DNA of 64,000 nt from Astrothelium macrocarpum. Lineage: Eukaryota; Ascomycota; Dothideomycetes; Trypetheliales; Trypetheliaceae. Within the stretch, counting starts at the first letter, position 1. Every line of letters begins with the position of its first letter. Under the pieces are notes generated by a model. That model saw only the letters and a list, made by a program, of their open reading frames with translations, made no database searches and had not been told where the DNA came from. Both the position numbers and the translations under genes were made by a program. The stretch covers positions 278,630 through 342,629 of the forward strand of contig JAGEMR010000026.1 of the NCBI GenBank assembly GCA_021030915.1, written 5' to 3'. Shown here one piece after another: positions 11,250 through 22,002 of the stretch.

Positions 11250-11779
11250 TATTATTGGAATATGACTGAGTTCTGCAGATATAAAATTTTTGTCCAGAAA
11301 AACATGACGTGGAGTTATTTACCATGAAGCGGCACATACTTTAATTGGAGTCAAGTACGAAATATAACGCGTATTTGCCCCAATTGCTGTTTTTCATATA
11401 CGGATCAACAATACGTGTGCTCGAAGGTAAAAACAACCACGTTTGTTACCCAGATAGGTCAGATCTACGCCAGGCTAAAAGTGATAATCTAAGCTCAATC
11501 GAATTCTCTGTCTGCTTTTCTTTCCATGCTTATCATTACGTGTATTCAAAGAAATCACTGCTACGTTTAGTTCTCAATGCACGATGCTGCTAAACATTTT
11601 TGACTTTCAGCTAATGATATGAACGAACGCATTAGATGTTACATTTATACCCTCATCCGACAAACTCAGACTTTTGGCCCTCTGATGCAACTCCTCATTC
11701 ATGCAAGTAGTCATGTGAAGGTAGATGAATACTCGTATTATAATAGTCACCACGCTTCGCTTCATCATGTCAATTAGCT
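11250..11779. other. Intergenic containing a decayed hydrolase fragment
   Basis: Spacer between the regulator and the cupredoxin-like gene (convergent). Apart from the relic at 11345-11425 nothing was recognised. Confidence 0.5.
11345..11425 (-). pseudogene. Relic fragment of a second beta-lactamase-like gene
   Basis: Read on the minus strand this gives TRIVDPYMKNSNWGKYALYF followed by VLDS. It is clearly similar to NTRIIDLYTKNGSWGEYASY and the following FVLD in the hydrolase gene (about 5255-5335), both as protein and as DNA. Similarity fades on both sides and stops follow. It is best explained as the remnant of a duplicated or dispersed copy of the hydrolase. Confidence 0.75.
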
Positions 11780-12674
11780 CTAATTGTCCCCTGTGAAAAC
11801 TGGTGCGTTTGCAACGGTCTGACCCTGCGAGTTCTTCTTAGGCTTGCCGTTCTTGCTTTGGGTCTGGGCAACCGTCGCGGCAACAGCATTTAACTGGCCA
11901 CCTGTGCCGGGCTCCGTGGTGGGTACAACAGTCTTTTGCCTCTGACCAACCGCAAGGTACTGTGTCAAAGCCTGCTGAAGTTGCGCATCCTGCAAAGATT
12001 GATTTAGCATCTCCATTCCACCGCTTGTCGGGCTCAATAACAGCAACTTACGCTATCTTGACGCTTCACCACGTTTGCGGCGTCACCCGCAGGAAGGACA
12101 TTGACCATCATGATCATGCCGTTCGCAGCATGTTGTGCCGCAGGGCAGACGAAGGCCTGCATGCCAACGGTGTTCATCTGAACCGTAAATGTCGCTGGAC
12201 CCTGCTGTCCGCTGTTCTGGACAGTGAGCTGGCCATTGTTGGCCTTGTTGCCATTTGCACCCTGGAGAAGGGCGGCAAGGCCTCGCTTCTCTTCTTCAAC
12301 ATAGCCGAAGGGGCCACCGCCACGAATCCTCAGGTTTCCCTTGGGGAGTTTCTTTCCTGTTGGAGTAGGAGTAGTGTTGTCGACGGGAATGATGCCCGAG
12401 TAGACCTGGTTATCCGCCACGTTAGGCTGGGAGAGAGAGGTTGACATGACACCGTGGGCCTGCTGTGATTAGCGAAGGTGACTGGGTGCGACAATCTTAT
12501 AGGACATACGGCTGACATGAATGCAAAGGTAACATTATCGCCCTGGCTAACGGTCATCATGTTGGGGGTGAACATCAAGTTCCCGCCGGCACCAAGCTGA
12601 ACCGCGTTTTGTCCAAAAACGACATACGGCGCGAACGCCAAGATGGCGGCAGCGATGGACTTCGTGAAGTACAT
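11780..12674 (-). CDS. Secreted cupredoxin-like protein
   Basis: Three exons: 12674-12510, 12462-12052, 11989-11780, giving about 261 residues. The start encodes a signal peptide (MYFTKSIAAAILAFAPYVVFG). The mature protein opens with a segment ending NLMFTPNMMTVSQGDNVTFAF, the typical first strands of fungal extracellular cupredoxin domains. A second half carries FVCPAAQHAANGM: Cys, His and Met spaced as candidate type-1 copper ligands. The C-terminal exon is Gln/Thr/Lys-rich and has no obvious GPI-anchor signal. Introns are GTATGT...CACAG (12463-12509; a second AG three bases on is possible) and GTAAGT...TGCAG (11990-12051). It probably acts at the cell surface or outside the cell; redox or copper binding is inferred from the family. 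Confidence 0.8.
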
Positions 12675-15600
12675 TATTGTTGGGAAGGATAGAACTAATT
12701 TGTTGAGGAGAAGTGAAAGATTAAAGATGAGGTAGCCTGCTTTAGTTCGTTGGAGAATGTAGTACTGCTCTGCAGGAAGTGTCAAACTTATCGATTGAAA
12801 GACGTTGGGTGATGCGAATTATATACTTTTCGGTCTACTTGGCTGAGGGATTATTTACCGGCAGACATGACTACAAATGGAAGCATTCAAGGCCATGTAT
12901 CACGCCAATAGCAAAAGATGACTGGCGCGGACGGAAGCATCACAGACCGCGCCTTGGCTGTGATTGCAGGTGTGACTATAGGCGTGATTGTAGGTGTGAT
13001 TGCAGGTGTGATTGTAGACTTCATTGACGGAATAGCTCTTCAGACAGGAACAGAACGAAACAAAACGAGATAAAACGAGACCCCACACGAAGCACGTTCC
13101 AACAATATTATTACGAAACGTAGTAATTGCTCGTATTGGGTGGATTGAGAGAGAGGGGAAACGACATCTTTCAAACGAGAACAGTATGAGAGTGCAGAGA
13201 AGGGCGAGAGTATGAGAAAACGCTTGGGTGACCCAAAACATATCACCGGATCGTATCCAAGAATCTCATGTTGTTTCCTCATAACCCGCGTTCGGCTGGC
13301 TCCTGAGCCGAGACGTTAGGTCATCTGAATATTCGGATTACCCTACCTATAATTAGATAGAAATGGTAGCTAAGCCCCTGTAGGTCTAGCAAAATCAGAT
13401 GAGTTTTGGATAATTGTCCCATAAGTCTTCGTGTCAACTCTTATCCAATATGGTCCACCATTATGAGATGCAATCATCATCCAGATCTCCACGGACTACG
13501 AATGCGTCTGTATCTTTCAGTCGATCACGCAGCAGAGCATAAGGCGGATCGCTTAATGGAGCCGATATGTCTTTAGTCTTGCTCGGGTGCTCAATTAGGA
13601 GATGGAAAGTATCAGTAGTGATGTAAAATGCTTGCCAAGCGCGCACTGAGATGTGAAACGCTGCTGAGGAGGGACAGACCCATTCGCGCTGATGGTGGTG
13701 ATACCCATCGTGAAAGGTACTGGATCTCGAGCGGATCGTGCAGGGAGGAGTTAGGGTTGTGTGGTTTCGGAAAACAGGTGTGTACTCAAAGATTGACTTC
13801 GATGGTTGTCGAACAGATGTAATGATTCACTCGTGCGGCGACCTCTGAGGGGAATCCACCTAGGCAAGCGAGCCACACCCGATAATATTGGAGCTATGTT
13901 TGCTGTCTCATTATTGAGTTTTTGGATTAGGCTGCGTCATGTATGCGCCAGACGTCGGAACTCGGAACGGGGCTAGCGCCAGGGCCAATGAGGGACGAAA
14001 GCTCCTTACCACTCCCAAACTTTGAAGCCGTTAGCGATGGATGTAAGACTCTTGGCTATGAGAATACAATACGCTGCGACCGGTGCTGAAAATCGAGTAA
14101 GGGCTAACCGGGAATTTATTCCGGATTGAGATCGAGCAGAATTTGATGGCAAAAAAACCTGTTCACATTGGGGATTGCTACTACAAGAGTTCGAGGCTCT
14201 GTGATGTTCCAAAGCAATATCTCACGGCATCGAACTCAATAATGATTGGTGTGTGCTTATCTATACAATGTGCTGAAGATCAACGCGAGATCAAAAGCAG
14301 AGGTAACGTAAGAGGCAGCTCTATGAAGCCGTTTTGGCAAATGGCGTTGCTCAAAGAGTATGCAAGGGAAGATTGGGAAACTTCTTCATGGTTTGATGCT
14401 GTCCCATTATTTTTTTCTTGCTCGACCTCGGATTGCGCAGTTGGGGCAAAGGTTTTGGTATCCTGCGAGAGAACTTGTTGGGCAGTGGTGGGAGGTGAAG
14501 CTGTTGGGGTATCGTCGATGAGCAGATAGCAACGAGGCAGACCAGAGCATCACAGGGAAAGAAGGATATCTGCTCGATGGTCCCTGTCAGTGGCCCCCAA
14601 ACGTGAACTCCCGGCTTTTCGCTGTCCTGTCAAAAGTAAGGCACGAATAGTGATGCACTTGGAGTCGAGACTAAAGTCCGTGCGTTCCACATAAACAACG
14701 CCTGCCTTGCAATACAGTCAACCTTTTCTTTGCCAAACGCGTACACAGACGTCGATCTTTCTAACCAAACATCTTACCGTTTCTCTCTTCTATCGGAAGC
14801 TCAACGCGAACGCTCGTTAGTTGCGGCTGTCGTGAAGTAGTACAATGTCGCGACTGGCCCATCTCAACACAGTCTCGCTCGCGTTTAAAGGTGCGAACAT
14901 CGAGATCCTTCCATTGACAGAGACCCAAACACGGATGCAAGCCAAGAGATGGGACTAGAAAAAATGTGGAGTTATGAGGAGTAAGATAAAGTTGAAATAT
15001 ATGTGGATGTACATTCATCTACGCCTACTCGTATCCGCCGGTCATCGAGCATACTTGGGAAATATGAATCTGAGAGAAGGCTTCCTGTTGAGCAGCAGGG
15101 ACATCAAGATGACCGACATTGGAACAAAAGATGCCTTAGAAGAGGACTTGGCGTCAGAACGGTAGTCTCTAGACTTGGGTTACCCACCATCTATCCTGTC
15201 TCGCTCCGAACTGCCACTGTCTGGGGCGTCGGGGGGGGGGTTCTCATTTGATACTCGAAGTGTTGGTAATGCTCGAACTGAACCGTATGAAGTCCTTGAT
15301 CAGGTTTAAAGAGAACACATGGCTTTGCAATTAAGGAAAGAGCCTGCCAGAAGACGTTCATCAACTGTATGAGAGACTACATCCGATACGTGTTTCACAT
15401 CAAGGTTCAGTAGAAATGGGAGTGCAGCACCGGGTCGGACTAAAGCCATGTGTTCCAGTGGTGCGGAAGAGAACTGAAAAAAAGATCATCCTGCATTAAT
15501 CCATGAATTTAGAGATACAAGGACCACCCTAACAAAATCAAGCCGATGTCTGCTCGACTTCCATTCTGGATTGCTGCGTGTTGAAGGCGGATCCGTTGTC

Positions 15601-16407
15601 TGACAGGAAGTGCGCGGGTAGCAACCTTATCTCTGGCTATTATGGGGAAAGAGGTTGGGAAAATAAATTATGTGCGATCATGGTGACAGTATAAAGACTT
15701 GGCACCAACCTAGCATGCTTGGAAATTCTCAGAGTACCATTGATGTTTACAAGCTCATCGCATTTCTTCGTACGGCCGGAGATGGACTGCAACTACATAT
15801 GAAACTTGGTTTGATCAAACAGTTTTATCAAGAATGGAAGCGCTGACCACTGGGGGCGTTTGACGGAGAGACCGAAAGCCAGTGTGTGAAAGCTGCGAAC
15901 AATGCAGATTCTCGATTTCTCGGATCGCCGTTTCAGTAAAGCCGATGTCATCGACTACGACTTCCGTCGCTGTCTCAGGGTGTCAATCGGTCCATTACCG
16001 GTACGCAATTTGCTGTGCGCCAGCGACCCAATCGCCCGTTTCCAAGCATTGGCCTTTAACTTTAGAAATGCACCGTTGCTGCGCAAAGCTACACTCAGTG
16101 CTGGTCAAACCAGCAGTGTGCAAAGTTTACGTCACTGAACCTTGTTGTGCGCTATGACTTTGCCCTGTTTTGTCTTTGCCAATTTTTTCTTCCACGTTTT
16201 CGTTGCTTACGAAGTCTATCTGTCCGTTCATATTTGCATTGCTCCTACATTCCCGTTCTTCTTTTCGTTTTGTTGTATTTTTGTATAAGAAAAAAAAAAT
16301 AAATAAAGGGCGTGTGTCCAAGACTAGCTTTCTTACCGAGTTTCCAATTAATTGGTCAATTTGCTGTTGCTCGATTTCCAAATTTACCTATCCTGCCTCT
16401 AGAAGCA
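12675..16407. other. Long stretch without a convincing gene
   Basis: About 3.7 kb with normal composition. It contains the 12-bp tandem repeat at 12959-13018, a G homopolymer near 15230-15240, and an open minus-strand segment at about 14290-14560 with coding-like composition but no start or family match (see findings). Short frames such as 14143-14529 (+) and 15882-16157 (+) showed no recognisable features. Confidence 0.4.
12959..13018. repeat. 12-bp tandem repeat, five units
   Basis: Five consecutive units of the form TGTGATTGCAGG with C/T and A/G variants in the middle copies (12959, 12971, 12983, 12995, 13007). The period is exact at 12 bp. The region is non-coding as far as I can see. 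Confidence 0.85.
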
Positions 16408-16915
16408 ATGAAATTGAGATATCAAACTATTGATATCATGTTTTATTGTCTTATGGCGATGTTTGTTATAGGCGTCTATGCTGTTTATCCAGGAATCTCT
16501 TCGAGGTAACCCAGTTCAATCCAAAGCTCTTGATCACGTTATGTCGACAACTCTCATTAACATACTATTTCACAGCTTCACTGATACACCCAATGACCGG
16601 GGCTCTACTAACGCGGATTCGCAAGGGCGTCATGATGCACCGATCGAATCGAGGGCAGATCAAATACCCAGTGCTTTTGCAATCGTTAAATGTCCACCTC
16701 GGTACTCGCCAACATTTACTATTTTTGATGGATCGACATGTTTGACTTCCGGGCCTGGGGGACAATATTCTCTATTCTGTAAAAATGGAACATCAGAGTG
16801 GCCTTTAATTACCGACGGAAAATGCCCTGACACTCATGAATGTGTCGATAGTCCCACTGAGTATCGTCCTAGATATTCAGTTGCGTTTTGCTTTCAAATA
16901 TCGCAGCAAATATAA
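16408..16915 (+). CDS. Small secreted cysteine-rich protein (effector-like)
   Basis: Two exons, 16408-16505 and 16576-16915 (intron 16506-16575, GTAACC...CACAG), encode 145 residues. The first exon supplies a hydrophobic signal peptide (FYCLMAMFVIGVYA, cleavage likely after A) in a clean frame, and the splice joins it in frame to a polar, Cys-containing second exon. The mature part has six cysteines, in KCPPR, TCLTS, FCKNG, KCPD, ECVD and FCFQ, compatible with three disulfides. I recognise no domain. Size, secretion signal and cysteines match what is usually called a candidate effector in plant-associated fungi, which is inference. A further open stretch at about 16980-17162 (+) containing ECEVCS might be an extra exon. 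Without splicing the second exon alone could start at 16478 but would lack a signal peptide. Confidence 0.6.
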
Positions 16916-17370
16916 GAATTTTCGTAGATAAAATGCAATAAGGGTTTCGATACAGTCAAGCAACAAGAAATAATACTCTTCATAGCTAAATCGATGGCGG
17001 CAGCCACTGATGTAGGCGTTCAATTCCTGAGCCACATGCAAGAATGTGAAGTTTGTAGCCGTTCACCAATTCGTGAAACGCTTACAGGGGCAATCCATTT
17101 CGATACAGAAATCGTATTGTCGAACCTAAATGATGTAGCGATTTTGAATGTCGCGATGTAATCTCATTGGACAGCAAACACGCGAACAACGATGTAGGAT
17201 AAATCCGTTATCCTGTCGGCGCAAGGAATCAACATCAAGGCCTTCTACAAGCGGCAAGACCGTAAGCTAATTCACCAACACATAAAGCACATTTTAATTC
17301 TCTAGGTGTCAGAAAGAGGTAGAACATCAAAAGTTGCGCAACTTGTCAGGAGTATTGCAGAGATAAGACC
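16916..17370. other. Spacer downstream of the secreted protein and ThDP-enzyme genes
   Basis: Convergent spacer. It contains an open + frame at about 16980-17162 ending ILNVAM-stop, which might be an additional exon of the upstream gene; otherwise nothing was seen. Confidence 0.35.
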
Positions 17371-19366
17371 TTAGTTGTATCTTGGGAGCGGCAGGTTGTC
17401 ATAATATGGTACGACGATGACGTTTGGATCATCTGAGGCACCGACCATTGCCGTTGTAGCACCGACCTATGAGAAGCATCGTCAAGGTGCTCTGGAATGT
17501 ATGCTGATCAATACTCACAATAGGTTTGTCTGAAATTATCACATTCAGACACGAGGCTTTGCTAGATGTAGCTAGTTTGGTCACGGTATCTGCAATGTTC
17601 TCGTACTTGTCGATCTTTGCGCTGAGGCATCCAAAACCCACACCAACGACTTCGTAAGCACAAGCAGGAGAGAGCTGTGTGGCAGGCCGATCACCTGTTT
17701 GGCGGCCATAAATAAGTTCTTGCCCGTTTTGGGACATGCCCCAGCAGTAATTATTGAATATCATGGTACAGATATTGAGATTGTGGCGAGCATATGTGTC
17801 GAGTTCGGCAATGTGGAAACCGGCAGAGCCATCACCGTGCATGTTGACGACCAAACGATCCGGCGTGGCGACTGCAGCCCCGAGACTGTAACCCCATCCG
17901 CTACCGAGAAATCCTAAATATCCGGTAGCAACAAGATAATTGTGTGCATGTGCATGCTCAACCAAACCCTGCTGCCAGCAGCTGGCCTCGCCACCATCCA
18001 TGATGATGACTGGTGATGGGTTGACCTGTGCAAGAGTCTCGAAGGTTTTCTTGAAAGCATGATATGGGTGTATCCGTCCAGCAGTCACATCCTTTGGATC
18101 TTTTTCGAGCGGCGATTTAATGTTGTTGAGAGACGTCGCAATCTTGACCCAGTCAGATGAAGCTTTGGGTATTGGCGATTTCTGTATTTCAGCATTGAGG
18201 GCCTTCAAGGCAAGACCGGCATCGGACACGATACCGAGATCTATTGGATGAGAACGTCCTATTTCGGAACCATCAATATCAATTTGCACCACTTTGCAAT
18301 TCTTGTTCGGAATAATCGTGCCGCTCCGTGCACCCAAAAGGAAACCAGTTCGTACCCTAAGAAGGATAACTAAATCCGGCTGTTTCTGCCCAGTGGATGC
18401 AAGTGCAGCCAGGTTTGCTGCTGGTCCTCCCCTCAGAGGATAGTCGTACGGCAAGAATGCAGAATACTTGGTGCTGTTGAATAACGGACAGTTGGCTGCT
18501 TCTACAAAACCTTGAATCTCTCTGGCGCCCTTCCTTACTTTAGATGAGTCAAGGGGAAAGTCTGGTCAATCCCTTACCTCACTCCTGTTATTACCGGTGC
18601 TTGCTATGATACATGGGCGTTTGGATTCCTTCAACAAGGCTAATAACTGATGTAAACTTTGCGGATCTGGTGCTGGAAGGTAGTGGAGGGGTTTTGTGAT
18701 CGAGCCCCAAGCAATGTACGATTCTTGAGGTGGTGTAAAGAGGATGTCAATTGGGAAATCAACTAGTACGGGTCCTTGATATAGCCAGTATTGGAGAAAT
18801 ATTCCACTCTCAACCCACGCACCAGGGGGAGCAGCCGAAGCGGTTCGAAAGGCATGAGCAACAATGCGGGGTATCTCTTCCACTACTGTGACACGGTGAC
18901 TAAATTTTGTAAGTGGCTTAGCAATGATATCTTGTTGATGGAATCCTTGGAGAGTATTTGTCTCGGCATCTCGTGAAGATGTTACCACAAACACGGGAGA
19001 TCTGTCAGCAAAAGCGGAAGCTAAACCGGGCAATGCATTGGAGAAACTACTTGCATTAGCACCATCCTTCCAACAATTGGCTACAAAAACTTGCCCACTG
19101 TTCGCAGTTACAAAGGCGCAGCCAACGGTTGGATAGCCCTTAACCTTTGCGTAGCCTTCTGCAGCTTGAACTGCCACGGTTTCGTGTCGAGTATCAATGA
19201 GTTTGATACCAATTTCCACACAGCCCATCAAGAATGAGTCGAGGTGACCTCCATGAAGGCCAAAAGCGACTTGAATTCCGAGGGCGTCGAGTGATTGCGC
19301 GAGAAGATCACCACCAACAAGCTTGCGACCGGTCGGCCGTTTCAACTCAAAGGCGTTTTCAACCAT
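17371..19366 (-). CDS. Thiamine diphosphate-dependent enzyme (acetolactate synthase/decarboxylase-like)
   Basis: Model exons 19366-19095, 19046-18823, 18774-18578, 18529-17519 and 17466-17371, about 599 residues. N-terminal ThDP domain with the catalytic glutamate in DTRHETVAVQAAEGYAK (Glu62); central domain with a binding region ending VVQIDIDGSEIG; C-terminal ThDP/Mg domain with GDGSAGFHIAEL and, about 20 residues on, NN. It belongs to the ThDP enzyme family of acetolactate synthases, benzoylformate decarboxylases and lyases; the exact reaction (2-oxo acid or aldehyde carboligation or cleavage) cannot be fixed. Three introns are 48 bp and two of them, 18775-18822 and 19047-19094, are in frame and stop-free, so they look like coding insertions until compared with the family. 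The second has the donor GCAAGT, a GC-AG intron. It shares a short divergent promoter with the GST fusion gene. Confidence 0.85.
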
Positions 19367-19614
19367 CTTGGCCCGCCTGCAGTCAGTTAATTCTTATGAC
19401 TCTCGAATGAAGGTTGCTCAAACACAACTCTATGAGACACCACTAATATGCACCTAAGAAAGCCAGATCATCGACCCAATTGCGGGGTAAGGGAACGACC
19501 TCGGGCACGACAAAATTGCTTTTGCTAGAAATCCGTATATGAAGACTCTTTCCAAGTCCTGTGTTCAACAGAATGTCTGCAGCGTAAGGGAACGAAAGAT
19601 AGGCTCTTGAGAAA
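19367..19614. promoter_or_regulatory. Shared divergent promoter (ThDP enzyme / tandem GST)
   Basis: Only 248 bp separate the two start codons, which point away from each other. Such short bidirectional spacers often mean co-regulation in fungi; a shared catabolic or detoxification role is inferred, not shown. Confidence 0.5.
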
Positions 19615-21419
19615 ATGACCAACAAACAAGCTGAAATCGTACTGTTTCACTATGACGTGAGCATATACTCTCACAGAATACTTTGGTATTTGCACTTGAA
19701 TGGCATCAAATATAGCGAATGTGTACGTTTGATCTCTCGAGAAAGCAGTAAAAAGCTGAGTCTTGCAAGATTCAACCTGGATGGTTACCTCGGCCGGACA
19801 TCACGGATGGCCTGCATGTAAACTACCGAAGAATACCAATTCTTGCAATTGGCGGTGATATATTCTGTGATACTCGACTCATCCTGGACACTCTAGAACA
19901 GAAGTACGGCAAAAAGTCAGTCAAGTTAAAGGATCCCGCAGAGCACGGTGTGCGAAAACTGTTCGAGAGTCATTCCATGCATGGCGGAATATTTTGGCAC
20001 GCTGCGGCTTTACTCCCAATATGGCGACATCCATTCCTGAAAGACCCGCATTTTGCAGAAGATAGGGAGAAGATGGTTGGACGTCCGCTTGACTGCAACG
20101 CACCAACGCAGGCTCGTTCAGAAGCACTGGCTCACATGCGGATGGCTTACGAGATCATGGAGACCACATTCCTTGCTGACGGGCGAAAGTGGGTTCTGGG
20201 TAACAACGAGTGGCCGAGTCTAGCAGATATCGACGCTGTATATCCTTTACAATGGATAGTCAGAGACGAATTGATGGAAGGAAGCACCCCAGAAGAGTTC
20301 ATCAACGCAAAGAGATTCCCGAAAACCTTTGCCTGGATTGATCGGTTTCTGGCCACAGTTGCAGATGCTGAAGCTAAAGCGCCGAAACCCACAAGATTAA
20401 GCGGTGACGAAGCTGTAGCAAGGATATTAGGAGCGACCCGATTGCCGGTTGAAAAGAAAGTGCATACCGATGATCCCCTAGGCCTCATTGCTGGTGACAA
20501 TGTGAAAGTCACAGCAACTGACAATGGTTCGACACACTCCGACAGCGGAAGATTGTTGAGCCTTACCATTGACCAAGTTTGTATTCTCAATGACAAAAAC
20601 TTACATTTACACTTCCCACGGTGGAAATTCAGCATCCAAAAGGTGAATGTGGGTCAAAAAGAATCCCGCGGTGCAAATGCCACAGGTAGCGAGGGTCCAC
20701 AGAAAATGAAGCTCATCTATCATCCTATGTCGCCTTTCTCTCGAAAAGTCTACATGTTGGCAATCGAGCTTGGGCTAGAACAGAACATCACGCTGGATAA
20801 AGTGGTGGTTGCACCGATTTCGTATCCAGGGTGGAGTGACAATAACGAGGAGGTTTCCAGGTTTAATCCCGTGGCAAAGATTCCCACATTGATTCCCGAG
20901 GCATATGGCGACGGCATTTACGACTCCCAGATTATTGCCGAGTTCTTGCTGGAGATTTCAGAGATCCAACCCCCTAGAATCGCAGATGATAAGCAAAGAT
21001 GGCGACTCAAGACTCTGCAAGCACTGGGTGATGCAATTCTTGATGCCCACGTGCTCCTTGTGTATGAAAACAAAATCCGCGCCGAAAAAGGTATTAAATT
21101 TGATTTGTGGATCCAAGGGCAAAAGGAGAAAATCGATCGGTCTATGGATCGACTTGAAATGGAAGCTGAACGAGGTACGCTGCGCGCTCCGGCGGTCAAG
21201 GAGGCAGCGACGGTTGCCGAGATTACTGTCGCGTGTGCGTTAGCATTCACAGATATCAGGCACCACGAATGGAGGACAGGACGGTCACGACTAAGATCTT
21301 GGTTTGCTGTTTGGGAGAGACGCGATTCGTTTCTGAGAACGAGACCGGACGTGAATTGGAAAACCAGCGAAACCAGCCCAGACGCGTTTGCAGCAAAAGT
21401 TGTTGCCGGAAAATTGTAG
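19615..21419 (+). CDS. Tandem glutathione S-transferase-like fusion protein
   Basis: Exons 19615-19722 and 19770-21419 (intron 19723-19769, GTACGT...CAAG) encode 585 residues. Unit 1 (about 1-335) starts with a thioredoxin-fold strand EIVLFHYDVSIYSHRILWYL, continues after the splice as IQPGWLPRPDITDG and RRIPILAIGGDIFCDTRLIL, and ends in the all-beta tail typical of one fungal GST-like family (SGRLLSLTIDQVCIL, HFPRWKF). Unit 2 begins at Met349 with MKLIYHPMSPFSRKVYMLA, a GST N-terminal domain, followed by FNPVAKIPTLIPEA (the cis-Pro loop), DSQIIAEFLLE and a helical C-terminal domain. The linker of about 20 residues has no stop, so one long frame covers both. Each unit is normally a separate protein. 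Cytosolic glutathione-dependent detoxification or isomerisation is the likely role. Alternative: an unseen splice or internal promoter separates them. Confidence 0.8.
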
Positions 21420-22002
21420 CGCGAGAGATTGGATGCTAACGCTTTTTGGACAAGCTCATCTTGCACAAAAATCCAACGGCCCATCGACCTTTCCTTTGGT
21501 CTGTTTCTGTATAGCAACCAGAATATTTGTTTGATAGTACTGATTTCGAAATTCACATTGAATATTTCGTTGGGGTTTGATTCGGCAAATATTTTCACAA
21601 TACCCCTCATGAACGTGGATTTAAATACGCAAACTCCGAGCGGACCGAAGGATAAAGGTGGCTCTCTCAATTTGAGACTTATATTAAAATGGAATAACGT
21701 CGATATAACGTCGATATAACGTCGACATAACGTCGACATAACGTGGCATTGAGAAGGATTACAAATACAAAAATATTTTGTCACACAGCATAACGTAGTT
21801 AGTGTACGGACAAATTATGGATGGATCCGAAAGCAAACCAAAGCAAGATAAATACTTTATAAGGTGCAATAGATCTTACGTTTTCGTATTCAGCAGAGCC
21901 ACCTTATCAATTTCACCTTGAAGACAAGAAAAAAAAATACAAAGCAAGACCGAACAAGCCAAAGGGAACATTTCAGACAATATTTAAAATCTCCTAAAAG
22001 CA
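21420..22002. other. Intergenic with 11-bp tandem repeat
   Basis: Upstream region of the SDR gene at 22003. The only structure noticed is the tandem repeat at 21694-21744. Confidence 0.5.
21694..21744. repeat. 11-bp tandem repeat, about 4.6 units
   Basis: Four units of ATAACGTCGAT/C plus a partial fifth, period 11. Units one and two end in T, three and four in C. Each carries the near-palindrome AACGTCG; it lies about 260 bp upstream of the SDR start codon and could contain repeated regulator sites. Confidence 0.85.

Noticed and set aside
12779..13027. Frame ending in a CDCR-type repeat
   Set aside because: It is merely the translation of the 12-bp tandem repeat; no start context or gene structure.
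14143..14529. 128-codon plus-strand frame
   Set aside because: Composition and residues look random. The opposite strand over the same bases looks more protein-like, so this is probably a shadow.
15882..16157. Two overlapping plus-strand frames (about 80-90 codons)
   Set aside because: No domain, signal or splice support. Noted only because one frame looked mildly coding-like.
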